Shown: one piece after another, positions 27,070-36,082 of the stretch
Numbering within the stretch: position 1 is the first letter of the stretch
Layout: each line of letters begins with the position of its first letter
Assembly: GCF_017794965.1 (NCBI RefSeq)
Contig: NZ_CP051240.1
Coordinates: 1,550,001 to 1,614,000, forward strand
Direction: 5' to 3'
Source: Alcanivorax sp.
Lineage (GTDB): Bacteria; Pseudomonadota; Gammaproteobacteria; Pseudomonadales; Alcanivoracaceae
DNA: 64,000 bases
The notes under the pieces: generated by a model
Seen by the model: only the letters and a program-made list of their open reading frames with translations
Database searches by the model: none
Told to the model about the DNA's origin: nothing
Program-made: the position numbers and the translations under genes

Positions 27070-27158
27070 TGCGAGTTTCGAGTTACGAGGTTCGAAAAGC
27101 GAATCAGGGCAGTTTGCCGTTTTATGCTTTCGAAACTCGCTTCCCGAAACTCGAAACT
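27070..27158. repeat. Heptad-period inverted repeat with short spacer (site D)
   Basis: The left arm, 27070-27104, has five units of the type TNCGAGT. The right arm, 27124-27158, read on the minus strand, has five units (AGTTTCG three times, one GGAAGCG, one AAAGCAT). The spacer is only 19 bp, so the whole could fold as one long imperfect hairpin. It lies downstream of both hrpB and the minus-strand envelope cluster. Confidence 0.8.
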
Positions 27159-27250
27159 GTCTCTCGCCGTCGCTCGCATCGTCTGCAGGCAGACTCCTGC
27201 AGTAGGGGGCATCCACCGGCGTGTTGCCGTGTTTGCAGCCCCAGAGCGGC

Positions 27251-27276
27251 AAAAAAAACGCCCCGAAGGGCGTTTT
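27251..27276 (-). terminator. Intrinsic terminator of the minus-strand ExbBD/TPR cluster
   Basis: A 9-bp stem (AAAACGCCC with its complement) has a four-base loop. On the minus strand it ends in a run of eight T. It lies 20 bp past the stop of the TonB/AgmX-like gene, the last gene of the cluster. Confidence 0.92.
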
Positions 27277-27295
27277 ATTCTTTCCGAAGGTGGGA

Positions 27296-28267
27296 TCAAT
27301 TCGGGAAGAAGTTCAGCTTGTAGTCACCTTTCCAGGTTTCCACGTTCATGGCGCCAAAATTCATACCCTTGGCAATCAACAGGATACGCCGTTCAAGCTT
27401 GGCATCGTTAAGCTGACTGGACTTGATCTTGGCGTCAGTCACATCCCCGTTGGGGGCAATGACCAGTGACAGCACGACGGTGCCCTGCAAGGCCGGGTTG
27501 CTGCGCAGTGCACGCTGGTACTGACTGTTGAACTTGCCAGCATAGCGGTCGAATACGCGGCGCAACTGTTCCTGGGTACGTCGGCTCTTGCCATCGCTGC
27601 CCTTGCGGGTAGTGCTCGCTGCCTGGCCAGATTCGGCGATCTTGCTGTCCACCTTGCCACTGCCCACACTCCCGGAGGAGAGTGTGCCGCCGCCACCGCC
27701 ACCACTGGAGGCCTTGGCTACAGCCACACCACCAGACCCTGCGCTGGCACGCTTGCCAATCAGGTCACGTTCCGCCTTGGCTTCACTGCTGCCGCCAGTG
27801 CGCAGATCGTTACCCGAGCTGACAAGGGGGCCAATATCGTCCAACCCAGACAGGGAATCACCCAGGTCTTCTTCCAGCTTGGCCTTGGCAGTTTCCCGGG
27901 CTTCATCGCGCTGCTCAGGGGTCGGATCAGGACGCGGTTCAGGCTCAGGTTCGGGCTCGGGTTCTGGCTCAGGCTCTTCTTCCTTGGGCTGTTCCTCTTC
28001 CTCGGGTTCCGGTTCTGGCTCGGGTTCCGGGGGCGGTGGCTCTTTCTGTTTCTCAAGCACCATCTGCGCCAGCCGTTCGGGAATCTCTTGCTGTTCTCTA
28101 TCCGGCTTCTCGATGGTGATGGATTCCACCAGCACCATGAGAATCAAACAGAGAACCAGAAAGATGATGACGAAGCCGTACAGTCGGCGGTTTTCCCCCT
28201 CCTGTTTATCCCAAGGCAGAGTGCCGTCGATCAGGATTCGCAGCTTGTTGTTATTGTTCTGCGTCAT
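27296..28267 (-). CDS. TonB/AgmX-like energy-transducing protein
   Basis: The 323-residue protein has a cytoplasmic N-terminus and one membrane helix at about 29-51 (LYGFVIIFLVLCLILMVLV). A Pro/Glu periplasmic spacer (EPEPEPEPE blocks, about 75-125) follows. The C-terminal domain is AgmX/PglI type, ending in QGTVVLSLVIAPNGDVTDAK and related strands. Such proteins carry force from an ExbBD motor across the periplasm. The start ATG at 28267 overlaps the upstream exbD stop (ATGA); a longer frame to 28333 is less likely. Confidence 0.85.
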   Translation of the reverse strand: MTQNNNNKLRILIDGTLPWDKQEGENRRLYGFVIIFLVLCLILMVLVESITIEKPDREQQEIPERLAQMVLEKQKEPPPPEPEPEPEPEEEEQPKEEEPEPEPEPEPEPEPRPDPTPEQRDEARETAKAKLEEDLGDSLSGLDDIGPLVSSGNDLRTGGSSEAKAERDLIGKRASAGSGGVAVAKASSGGGGGGTLSSGSVGSGKVDSKIAESGQAASTTRKGSDGKSRRTQEQLRRVFDRYAGKFNSQYQRALRSNPALQGTVVLSLVIAPNGDVTDAKIKSSQLNDAKLERRILLIAKGMNFGAMNVETWKGDYKLNFFPN

Positions 28268-28764
28268 TCGCTGTCCTCCTCTGCCACTTTCAGCACAGCG
28301 AAGGACACTTTGGTGTATGGCGTTTCCATACAACTACGCATCAGCTTCTTGATAACAACATAGGGAACATCCCGGTCTGCAAGGATCATGATCTCGCGAT
28401 CCTCCTCCGGGTTTACAGACAGCGCCTGGGAGGCACGGAACTGCAGCTCGTCGATCAACGCCTGCACGGTGCGCTCTTCCTGTTCGCGAACCGCTTCCGT
28501 CTTCGCGATGGGCTGACCTTCCACAATGATGTCGCTGGGGCTGATCTGTACCGTCAGCACTTCATTGGGGAGTTCCTGGGCAACCGACTCGGGCAGTTGA
28601 ATGTCCTTGTTGTCGGGCAGTTTGGCCGCGTTGTTGTTATTCACCAGCAGAAAGATCAGCAGAATGGTGAAAATGTCCATCAACGAGGTCAGGTTCAATG
28701 CCGCAACGGTCTTGTGCTTGCCGTGATGGCGCGCCATACGGCGGGCGCGACTGGATTTCTTCAC
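28264..28764 (-). CDS. ExbD/TolR-family proton-channel subunit (second copy, Asp present)
   Basis: ExbD/TolR proteins form the proton-driven motor with ExbB/TolQ. The 166-residue protein has one N-terminal membrane helix, NLTSLMDIFTILLIFLLV, with the conserved proton-carrying aspartate at Asp30, then a periplasmic domain ending in LADRDVPYVVIKKLM. It overlaps both neighbours by 4 bp, so the two exbD genes and the TonB-like gene are translationally coupled. Confidence 0.92.
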   Translation of the reverse strand: MKKSSRARRMARHHGKHKTVAALNLTSLMDIFTILLIFLLVNNNNAAKLPDNKDIQLPESVAQELPNEVLTVQISPSDIIVEGQPIAKTEAVREQEERTVQALIDELQFRASQALSVNPEEDREIMILADRDVPYVVIKKLMRSCMETPYTKVSFAVLKVAEEDSE

Positions 28765-29291
28765 GCGTCACCTCCGTTTCCGGCGGCCTTGTCAGCAGGT
28801 GCAGAGCCGATATTGATGTTGGGGAACAGTTCTTTCTTGATAGTCTGTCCGTTGATTTCGGTGTTGTAGAGACGCACCACATCCATGGTCTTGATCATGA
28901 CCCGGTAGGGGGTGTCATCTTCACATAACAAGGTGACTGCCGTTTCGTCGGGGAACTTCTTCTTTAGTTCAACCAGGTAGTCATGCAACGCATCACTGTC
29001 GTGCGCGTCATCCTTGTTTTCCAGAATTTTAAGTACAGCACTGGTATTTCGATCTACTACCTCATAGCGGTTCTCGTAGATCAATACTTCCAGCACCAGT
29101 TTGTCTTTTTCATCGTCTTCCGAGGGCGTACTGCTGTCGCTAATAGCTGGCAGGTTCAGCTGCAGGATGGAAACCTGCGCAAACACTGCGTTGATCAGCA
29201 GAAAAGGAATCAACACTACCATCAGGTTGAGGAAGGCAGTGATGTTCAGTTCCGCCTCGGTGTCGTGCGAACGTCGTCTGCGAAATCGCAT
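28761..29291 (-). CDS. ExbD/TolR-family protein (first copy, Asp replaced by Asn)
   Basis: This 176-residue ExbD homologue has the helix NITAFLNLMVVLIPFLLIN. Aligned with its neighbour, the motor aspartate position holds Asn22. It cannot carry protons in the standard way, so it may be a structural partner of the Asp-bearing copy. The periplasmic part ends with TLLCEDDTPYRVMIKTMD, a typical ExbD C-terminal pattern. It lies 41 bp after exbB. Confidence 0.9.
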   Translation of the reverse strand: MRFRRRRSHDTEAELNITAFLNLMVVLIPFLLINAVFAQVSILQLNLPAISDSSTPSEDDEKDKLVLEVLIYENRYEVVDRNTSAVLKILENKDDAHDSDALHDYLVELKKKFPDETAVTLLCEDDTPYRVMIKTMDVVRLYNTEINGQTIKKELFPNINIGSAPADKAAGNGGDA

Positions 29292-29332
29292 ACCAGATCC
29301 TTACACCAGGTTGGCGAAAACAAGAAGTCAGC

Positions 29333-30019
29333 TTATTGGGCTTCGCTCTTGCGCTCAGATACCTGGCGGAAGACATTCACGAATTTCACCGAGGCCATTT
29401 CCATGCTGTCTACCATCTTGCCGGTCATGGAATTGATGAAGGCAAAGGCCAGCAGCATCGGAATTGCAGCGATCAGGCCGAAGGCGGTGGTGTTCATGGC
29501 CACGGAAATGGACGCAGAAAGAAGATCTGCCTTCTGGGCCGGGTCTGCGCTTGCTACCGCGGTAAATGCGCTGATCAGACCAAGAATGGTACCCAACAGG
29601 CCGAGCAGGGTGGCAATGTTGGCGAACGTGGCAATGTAGGGAGTACGGGTTTCCAGGCGCGGGATCACTTCCATCAGGCCTTCTTCCATGGCCAGTTCGA
29701 TATCGTCATGGCGCTTGGCAGTTTTGGCGCGTTCGAGACCGTAGCCGATGATCTTGGCCATGCCGGTATCGCTGGTGCTGACCACATCCAGCGCCTGACG
29801 GAACTGGCCTTTGGCGATCAGTGGATACACATCCTTCCAGGTTTTCTGGTTGCGCGCCTTGGTGGCCTGCAGATAGATGATGCGTTCCAGAGACAGCGCC
29901 AGCCCCAGGGCCAGAACAATCAGAATGGGATACATGAAAAAGCCGCCGTCCTGAATAAAAGAGATGGCGGTATCAACAATACCTGCGCTCTGTGCGGCAG
30001 AGGTGGCAGTGGTGGGCAT
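29333..30019 (-). CDS. ExbB/TolQ/MotA-family proton-channel protein
   Basis: The 228-residue protein has three membrane helices, near 28-50, 128-155 and 175-200. It carries the family motifs GLLGTILGLISAFTAVA and AMNTTAFGLIAAIPMLL, whose threonines line the proton path. It is the motor partner of the two ExbD proteins that follow. A 160-bp gap with a hairpin separates it from the upstream TPR genes, so it may also have its own promoter. Confidence 0.95.
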   Translation of the reverse strand: MPTTATSAAQSAGIVDTAISFIQDGGFFMYPILIVLALGLALSLERIIYLQATKARNQKTWKDVYPLIAKGQFRQALDVVSTSDTGMAKIIGYGLERAKTAKRHDDIELAMEEGLMEVIPRLETRTPYIATFANIATLLGLLGTILGLISAFTAVASADPAQKADLLSASISVAMNTTAFGLIAAIPMLLAFAFINSMTGKMVDSMEMASVKFVNVFRQVSERKSEAQ

Positions 30020-30152
30020 GGACTTCTCCTGCGGTGTTACTGGTTTGTGTTGTTGTGTGGCAGACAGCAGTGGGCTGGTTTGCTAACGCTGTTGCCTTCC
30101 CCAAAAGGTCATTATCAATCAGAAACAAGGTTGTACGCATCCAGAGAATTAC

Positions 30153-30174
30153 CGGGGCAGGGTGCGCTGCCCCG
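30153..30174. promoter_or_regulatory. Hairpin in the gap upstream of exbB
   Basis: An 8-bp perfect stem, CGGGGCAG with CTGCCCCG, has a six-base loop. It lies just after the stop of the 98-residue gene on the minus strand. No U-tract follows. It could partly end the TPR transcript or stabilise its 3' end before exbB. Confidence 0.5.
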
Positions 30175-30179
30175 ACGCT

Positions 30180-30476
30180 TCAATCGAGGAACAGTCCCTC
30201 ATCTTCCGGTGAGCTGGTAAGCAGCTGATGGTATTCGATTTCACGCATCAGGACTTCCTGGTCCAGCGGTTCGAGTACCCTGTTAAGCAGTGATGAAGTG
30301 GGGTCCTTTTTCTCCAGCTTCACTTCACGGTCTTTCCAGGGCACCACGTTCAAAACGGTGGGGGCTTCCTGGGTGCCAATCACATTGGTCACCCCCGTTT
30401 CTTCATTGCCATCGGCGCCATGGGCTGCCGCTGTGAAAGCGAGTACAAGGCTGCCTGCGAGTGTGCTTACACGCAT
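30180..30476 (-). CDS. Small secreted protein of the ExbBD/TPR cluster
   Basis: The function is unknown. The 98-residue product has a clear Sec signal (STLAGSLVLAFTAAAHGADG, cut near residue 20). The mature part is short and charged, with no cysteine. The start overlaps the stop of the TPR lipoprotein gene by one base, so they are coupled. By position it is probably a periplasmic accessory of the machine. Confidence 0.8.
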   Translation of the reverse strand: MRVSTLAGSLVLAFTAAAHGADGNEETGVTNVIGTQEAPTVLNVVPWKDREVKLEKKDPTSSLLNRVLEPLDQEVLMREIEYHQLLTSSPEDEGLFLD

Positions 30477-31240
30477 TAGTTGACACCTCCTGTGTTATTT
30501 CCGTCGCCACTGCCAGCCACTGGCTGACTGGGGGCGTCCGGCGCGCGGTTTTCCAGATCAACGATCCAGTTGGCCACATTACTGTCGGCCTGCTTCTGCA
30601 GATTCTGATAGGCCCGGAAGTGGGTCAGGGCCAGATTCAGATCCTGCAAATATAACTCACCCAGTACGGCCAGATTGAAATGGGCGCGGGCGTATTTCGG
30701 GTCCAGCGTCAGAGCCTGCTCATAGTGGCTGCGAGACTCATCAAACTGACCCTGTTCCCGCAATGCCAGGCCCAGGCCGTTATGGGCGTAGGGATTGGCA
30801 TCGTTAATGGCCAGACATTCACGGAAGGCCTTTTCGGCTTCCGGGAATTTTTCCTGTTCCATGTAGATCAGACCCACATTCAATTTTGGACCTGATAACT
30901 GAGGATACCTTTCTGCAAGCGACTGAAACATGACAAGTGCCTGCTGGTCATTTCCTGCCATGCGAGTTTGCAGGGCACGGGCGTATTCTGCCATGGCCTG
31001 TTGGGCTACTTTTTCCGCCTCCGGTGAATGGGGGACGGGGGGGATATGCACCGCATCGCTGTCTGAGGCTGCGCCCCCGGCCTTCTGGCCTTCATATTTG
31101 CTGGTATGCCCCTCCGGCGTGCCCTCAAGACCACCACCGGTATTGGTGGCACAGCCAGACATGACTAGCGCAAGGCTCAGGGAGAGGGCGGCCAGCGGCA
31201 GACGCCGGGGTGCCGGAGAATCAGTAAATAATGTCCACAT
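30476..31240 (-). CDS. TPR lipoprotein, AglT/GltE-like
   Basis: The 254-residue product starts at the ATG at 31240, behind GAGAG; the longer frame begins with TTG. The N-terminus has a signal ending in lipobox VMSGC. At least three TPR-like repeats follow, for example LNVGLIYMEQEKFPEAEKAF and AHNGLGLALREQGQFDESRS. It resembles the small TPR lipoprotein of the Myxococcus gliding apparatus, by architecture and context only. It overlaps the upstream TPR gene by 20 bp. Confidence 0.85.
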   Translation of the reverse strand: MWTLFTDSPAPRRLPLAALSLSLALVMSGCATNTGGGLEGTPEGHTSKYEGQKAGGAASDSDAVHIPPVPHSPEAEKVAQQAMAEYARALQTRMAGNDQQALVMFQSLAERYPQLSGPKLNVGLIYMEQEKFPEAEKAFRECLAINDANPYAHNGLGLALREQGQFDESRSHYEQALTLDPKYARAHFNLAVLGELYLQDLNLALTHFRAYQNLQKQADSNVANWIVDLENRAPDAPSQPVAGSGDGNNTGGVN

Positions 31241-34169
31241 GGCTCTCAACCTGTTCAAATTTCGCGTAGCGACCGGGGATCAGTTCGGCCAGTGCACCAA
31301 AGCTCTTTTTAACCCACTGGTCATAAATGTCATCAGTGACCAGGTCGGCATTGGCGATCAGGATATCAATGGCCTGATCCTCATAGGGCAGGGCCTTGTC
31401 TTCAAGGAGCATGGTGTACTCCTCAAGCTCCAGTTCGTCCAGACCTTGAGGGCGTTCGGAGGCAATCAGATCCTTGGCCAGCACCCGGTACATCTCGCCA
31501 ATCTTGTAATTGGCAGCGGTGGCATATTCTGCCACGCCGATGTCGGCAACCGCCTGGTAGTCTGCCAGTGCAGTCTTCATGACGGAGGTTTTCTCTGCCA
31601 GGGAGGTCTTCAGAGGCTGCTCGAGCTTGATGCTGTTAAACCGCTGGAAGTCCGGCTCGGCCAGGGTGAAGCTGGCATAGGCCGCCAACCAGGCCACGCG
31701 ATCAGAGGCATTGCTGCCGGCATCACGGTAGCTGGTGACAAGCTGCTCGAGCCAGTAGGTTTCCTGTGCTGTATTGCCGGTTTTGCGGTTCAGCTCTACC
31801 AGGCGGTACTGCGCCTCGGAGCGGAAATCATAGGGCTGCGGCCATTCCTGCAGGTATTGCTTGTACATGGCAATGGATTGCGCCGGTTGTTCAGCACGGT
31901 CCTGCATCTCAGCCGCTTTCCACAATGCCTGGCGTGACAGCTCGTCGTCTTCACCCTTGTAATTGGCTGCAATCAACGCCAGTTCGCCAGCGGCGGCGGT
32001 GTAATTGCCCTGTTTTTCGTAAGCCACGGCCAGCTTGTCCGGGATGGTTTCGGTCAAGGGGTCATTCGGATAGCGGGTACGGAAGGCCTCGAGAACCGGG
32101 ATAGCCTCCGCTCCACGCCCCTGGTTGATGTAAAGCGTGGCCGCATCGAATTCCGCGTTCTTGCGTACAGCCGCTTCAGGCACGGTCTGGCCCACACGCA
32201 GGAAGGTGGCGGCTGCCAGGTCCACATCCCCGGCGCTCTGTGCCGTTTCAGCCTGCCGGTAGATGCTTACCGCCAGCTTTTCGCGATACGTGGCGCGTTC
32301 TTCGGCGGGCATTTCCAGTGCCAGCAGTTGCCCATAGGCAAACTCCGCCACGGGGTAGTTGGCCAGGTCAAACTCGCCATTGGCGATAGTTGCCCAGCCA
32401 TAACGGAGCAAGTCATTGGGCGGTGGTGGCTCACGATTGACGAGGATGCCAGCAGTCTTGACCGCACCGGGGATATCATTAAGTGCAAGCTGGTCTTCGG
32501 CGGTGTTGCGCAACACGTTCGGCACTTCCGGATGCTCCGGGAAGGTCTCACCAAACTTCTGTGAGCTGGCGATTTTCCGGGTTCGCCACTGGGTCGCTTC
32601 CTCTTCGCTCAGGTTCTCGTCATTGAGGACTTGCTGATAGGCCACCAGTGCAGAATAGGCCGACGCAGAAGCCTGCGGGTAATTGGGGTGCTGATAGGCA
32701 GTGCGTTCGAATTCTGCCACCGAGGTGGAGTAATCCTGTGCGGCAAACAGCACGTCAGCATAACGGTGGTTCACCTCGCCACGGTTCTCGCTGGCTGGCG
32801 GCGTGTCAAGGTACTGCTTGTACCAGCTGGCCGGCACAAGATAATCGGCGGGTTCGCCGGATTTCCGGGCCAGCACATGGTGGTACTCAGCCAGGTCCAG
32901 AATATGGCCTTTCAACAGTGCCACGTACTGCTCACGAATCTCCGGGTGACGCTGCCAGTATTCGCTGGCGACACCGTAACGCTGTACAAATTTTTCCTTG
33001 GCGGGCAGTACCAGGGTCGGAAATCCGCCTTCCTGGTAGGATTCGATCTGCAGACTGGAAAATTCCGGGGCCAGATCTGAATCCGGGTAGACAGTGACAA
33101 ACATGTCGAAGGTTTCTGCGGCATCACGGAAACGCTCCTGGCCAAGGTAGACATTACCCAGGGTGCGGTAGATCTCGGGCTCGTAATCACGCTGGCCGTT
33201 GCGGGCAAACCATTTGCGTACTGATTTGGCGCCATCCTGATTGGAGAACGCCAGCCCGGCCACGCGCTGGGTATCCTTGAACAGCTTGTTTTCCATGCTG
33301 GTGTCGTTGTCCAGCTCGGCATGGCCGTCCAGCGTGTCCAGCAGGGTGAAGAAGCTGCCCAGGGCAGGGGTGTAGTCACCCAGTTTGTAGTGGCTCCAGC
33401 CCTGCTTGTACAGCGCCTGATTATAGAATTCGTTTCCTTTCCCGCGGCGAATCACATCCGCATAGGCCTGTTCTGCATACTCGTAGTCGCCAGCGGAAAA
33501 CAGCATTTCTGCGCGGCGGAACTGGGCTTCCAACGCCCATTCACTGTCCGGATACTCTGCAACAAGGGAATCCAGGCTTTCCTGGGCTTTATCAAGATCA
33601 CCATCCATGGCGTATGCCTTGGACAGCAGGTAGTAGGCTTCTGCCCGTTCTTCCGGATCGTTGGTGTTGCTCAGGAGCTCTTCGTAGAGGCCGATAGCGG
33701 TGGTGTAGTCCACGTTTTCGTCAGCCATGGTAGGGGCCATGTAGCCGGCCTGGTCGAGGAGCGCCAGCTTGCGCTCCGCGTCGTCCGTGTTCTCCACCTG
33801 TTCCATGGTGTTCTTGTACACCATCTCGTCCACTTCCCGCTCCAGCCGTTCATTTTCTGCCTGGAACTCGGCCATGTCCTGTTCAGTGGCGGAGGAGAGC
33901 GCAAGATCAGCCATGCGTCGCAGTGTTCTGGCACGGCGTTCGGGGTCGTCAAACAGTTCCGCCGCCTGGCGGTAGCTGTCGAGTGCGTCCTTGGTAGTGG
34001 CGTTGTCGAGCTGTTGCTCTTCAATGACGATATCGGTGCTTTCCAGATCTGCCAGGGTGGTACCACCAAACCTGGCCTGTTGATCCAGAGTGCCACCGGT
34101 CGGGGCGCTGGCACAGCCGCTGATGGCAATTACTGCAGCGGCAAGACTGTGCAGGCGAAAACGGTTCAC
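31221..34169 (-). CDS. Large TPR-repeat lipoprotein
   Basis: The 982-residue protein begins with a lipoprotein signal, MNRFRLHSLAAAVIAISGC, so it should be anchored by Cys19. Most of the rest is TPR-like helical repeats, such as AEAYYLLSKAYAMDGDLDKA and YRTLGNVYLGQERFRDAAET. Such proteins are scaffolds. Its ATG overlaps the upstream stop by 4 bp. By order and size it could match a large TPR component of the Glt machine, but only by analogy. Confidence 0.87.
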   Translation of the reverse strand: MNRFRLHSLAAAVIAISGCASAPTGGTLDQQARFGGTTLADLESTDIVIEEQQLDNATTKDALDSYRQAAELFDDPERRARTLRRMADLALSSATEQDMAEFQAENERLEREVDEMVYKNTMEQVENTDDAERKLALLDQAGYMAPTMADENVDYTTAIGLYEELLSNTNDPEERAEAYYLLSKAYAMDGDLDKAQESLDSLVAEYPDSEWALEAQFRRAEMLFSAGDYEYAEQAYADVIRRGKGNEFYNQALYKQGWSHYKLGDYTPALGSFFTLLDTLDGHAELDNDTSMENKLFKDTQRVAGLAFSNQDGAKSVRKWFARNGQRDYEPEIYRTLGNVYLGQERFRDAAETFDMFVTVYPDSDLAPEFSSLQIESYQEGGFPTLVLPAKEKFVQRYGVASEYWQRHPEIREQYVALLKGHILDLAEYHHVLARKSGEPADYLVPASWYKQYLDTPPASENRGEVNHRYADVLFAAQDYSTSVAEFERTAYQHPNYPQASASAYSALVAYQQVLNDENLSEEEATQWRTRKIASSQKFGETFPEHPEVPNVLRNTAEDQLALNDIPGAVKTAGILVNREPPPPNDLLRYGWATIANGEFDLANYPVAEFAYGQLLALEMPAEERATYREKLAVSIYRQAETAQSAGDVDLAAATFLRVGQTVPEAAVRKNAEFDAATLYINQGRGAEAIPVLEAFRTRYPNDPLTETIPDKLAVAYEKQGNYTAAAGELALIAANYKGEDDELSRQALWKAAEMQDRAEQPAQSIAMYKQYLQEWPQPYDFRSEAQYRLVELNRKTGNTAQETYWLEQLVTSYRDAGSNASDRVAWLAAYASFTLAEPDFQRFNSIKLEQPLKTSLAEKTSVMKTALADYQAVADIGVAEYATAANYKIGEMYRVLAKDLIASERPQGLDELELEEYTMLLEDKALPYEDQAIDILIANADLVTDDIYDQWVKKSFGALAELIPGRYAKFEQVESHVDIIY

Positions 34170-36082
34170 GATCCTTTCCTCTGTTTACTTTCCCCGGAGA
34201 CCGAGGTGTCCTGTAATCGTGCTACGGCCAGATGGGCCTCAGCCAGCTGGTCAGCGAGCTTTTTCTGGTTGGCACGCAGCAGCGCAAGTGCATCAGCTTG
34301 CATGCTTTTTTCCAGCGCTGCCAGTGTGTCTTCTGACATTCGCTTGATCTCGGCGATACGGGGCTGCTGCTGTGCCAGTCTCTGTCCCAGATCATCCCGG
34401 GTACGCAGGGTGGCATCACGGATCTGGGCGCCGACCGCCGCCACGCGTTCTGCCAGAATACGGCTTTCTTCTTCCAGCTCGGTTGCAGCTTGAATCTGTT
34501 TCTCGCGTTGTTCCACCGACTGGTGGGCAATATCCCAAAGAAGCAGCCCGCGGACCCGGCGAAGACGCAGGGCGTTGGCATGGGTTGAGCCCGGCAGCAT
34601 GCCAAACTGGTTCGCCAGGTTGTCGACCTTGTCCCACATGATGGCCTGCTCGGCGGTGGCCACGTCGGCCGGGCGGCTCATGTCCACGAAATTGGGGATG
34701 TTCAGGCCCAGCTTGTCACTGGCCAGCATGAGCTGTTCCTGGGTTTTCTGATGTTGGCTGATTTGCCGGCGCACATTGGGCAGGTTGCGGGTCAGTGTCT
34801 GCTGCTGGATCTGGTAGGTTTCACGCAGTGCCGGCAGAGACTGTTCCCAATGCTCAACCATACTCTTGATCTGGTGGATCTGACGATAGTGCTGGAAGCG
34901 TTGTGCGAAGGCATTACTGGAAAACAGCTTGTACAGATAGGAGAGCTCACCACCCTTGGCCAGATCCTCACTGTTCGCGGGCAGAAAGCCCACTTCATTG
35001 ATGTCTTCCGGCAACAGATTATCCGCCCAACCGGTCTGGCCAATGTTTTCGATGGCCCTTTGCAGGTCCTTCAATGCTTCACGGTATTGCTCAGCGGCAT
35101 ATTTGTACCCTGCCAGCGCCTGGGGCATCCCTCCCAACTCTTCATAGGCACGGGGAGCAAGCAGCAGGGCTTCCTGCACGGATGGGTGACTGCTGTTCCT
35201 GCCAACGGCCTCCAGCCACAGCGGCAAGGCGCGCTTTACCGCGCCGGCCCGGTAATTGGTAAGCCCCAAAGCCAGCAGGGCGTCTTCGGAGAAGGGGCCG
35301 TCGCTTCTGACCTGGCGCAGTGCGGACTGGGCGCCTGCCAATTCGCCACTGCGCAGCTGGGTCAGGCCGGCTGCCAGTGCGGCCCGGTCTCGCAAGGCAA
35401 GCGCCTGGTCGGTGCTGGCATCCAGCGTCAACAGTGAATTGAGCAACTGCAGGCCCTGGGATTCATGGCCACCACGAATCAGAGCGACGCCCATATTGTA
35501 GGTGGCGTAGCGTCCCTCATTGGTCTCAATGGGCACGCCGTCCAGGTAACCCAGGGCACCACTGAAGTCGCCCTCCGCCATGAAGATATTGGCCAGCATG
35601 AGTTTGCGGCGTGCTTCATCGGCAGGTTCCAGACCCTCCACCTTCTTGTCATCAAGGATCATCGCCGCTTCAGTCAGGTTGCCTTCGCGGTAATGCAAAG
35701 CGGCCTTGTGTAACCAGGTCTGCGCGCGGGTATGGCTGAGGATGTCCTTTTTGAGAAGACGGTTGAAGATGGTTTCAGCGTTACCCGGCAGGCCGTAGGT
35801 CACATAGAGATCGCCGAGCAATAATTCGGCGTAGTCGGTGTCTTCATTGAACAGCGATTGTTCCTGGTTGACCAGCAACTGGTTAATGGCGTCAAAGGTG
35901 GCATGCCGATAGAAGTCGTACATCACCTCGCCAAAGGCCAGGTAGCGGTGCTGTTCAAGGCTGAGCGGGGTGGGGCCAGTATCGATTTCGTCAAAGAACT
36001 CGACCTTGGCCGCCTGAATCGATGCACTGGACGCGGCGATGCATGCTGCAAGCAGCCACTTTTTCAGTGGTCCTTGCTTCAT
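34166..36082 (-). CDS. Secreted TPR/coiled-coil protein
   Basis: The 638-residue product has a signal peptide (MKQGPLKKWLLAACIAASS, cut after ASIQAA). TPR-like repeats fill its N-terminal half (LLLGDLYVTYGLPGNAETIF, ALRDRAALAAGLTQLRSGEL). A long coiled coil lies in the C-terminal third. I chose the ATG at 36082, which overlaps the upstream stop as ATGA; an ATG four codons earlier is possible. It should be periplasmic and part of the same machine. Confidence 0.85.
   Translation of the reverse strand: MKQGPLKKWLLAACIAASSASIQAAKVEFFDEIDTGPTPLSLEQHRYLAFGEVMYDFYRHATFDAINQLLVNQEQSLFNEDTDYAELLLGDLYVTYGLPGNAETIFNRLLKKDILSHTRAQTWLHKAALHYREGNLTEAAMILDDKKVEGLEPADEARRKLMLANIFMAEGDFSGALGYLDGVPIETNEGRYATYNMGVALIRGGHESQGLQLLNSLLTLDASTDQALALRDRAALAAGLTQLRSGELAGAQSALRQVRSDGPFSEDALLALGLTNYRAGAVKRALPLWLEAVGRNSSHPSVQEALLLAPRAYEELGGMPQALAGYKYAAEQYREALKDLQRAIENIGQTGWADNLLPEDINEVGFLPANSEDLAKGGELSYLYKLFSSNAFAQRFQHYRQIHQIKSMVEHWEQSLPALRETYQIQQQTLTRNLPNVRRQISQHQKTQEQLMLASDKLGLNIPNFVDMSRPADVATAEQAIMWDKVDNLANQFGMLPGSTHANALRLRRVRGLLLWDIAHQSVEQREKQIQAATELEEESRILAERVAAVGAQIRDATLRTRDDLGQRLAQQQPRIAEIKRMSEDTLAALEKSMQADALALLRANQKKLADQLAEAHLAVARLQDTSVSGESKQRKGS

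Noticed and set aside
27588..28352. Plus-strand Ser/Gly-rich open frame
   Set aside because: It is the reverse of the Pro/Glu-rich spacer in the TonB-like gene, so the low-complexity content is an artefact.
33321..34493. 390-codon plus-strand open frame
   Set aside because: It lies wholly antisense to the TPR genes, whose frames, signals and overlaps are clear.
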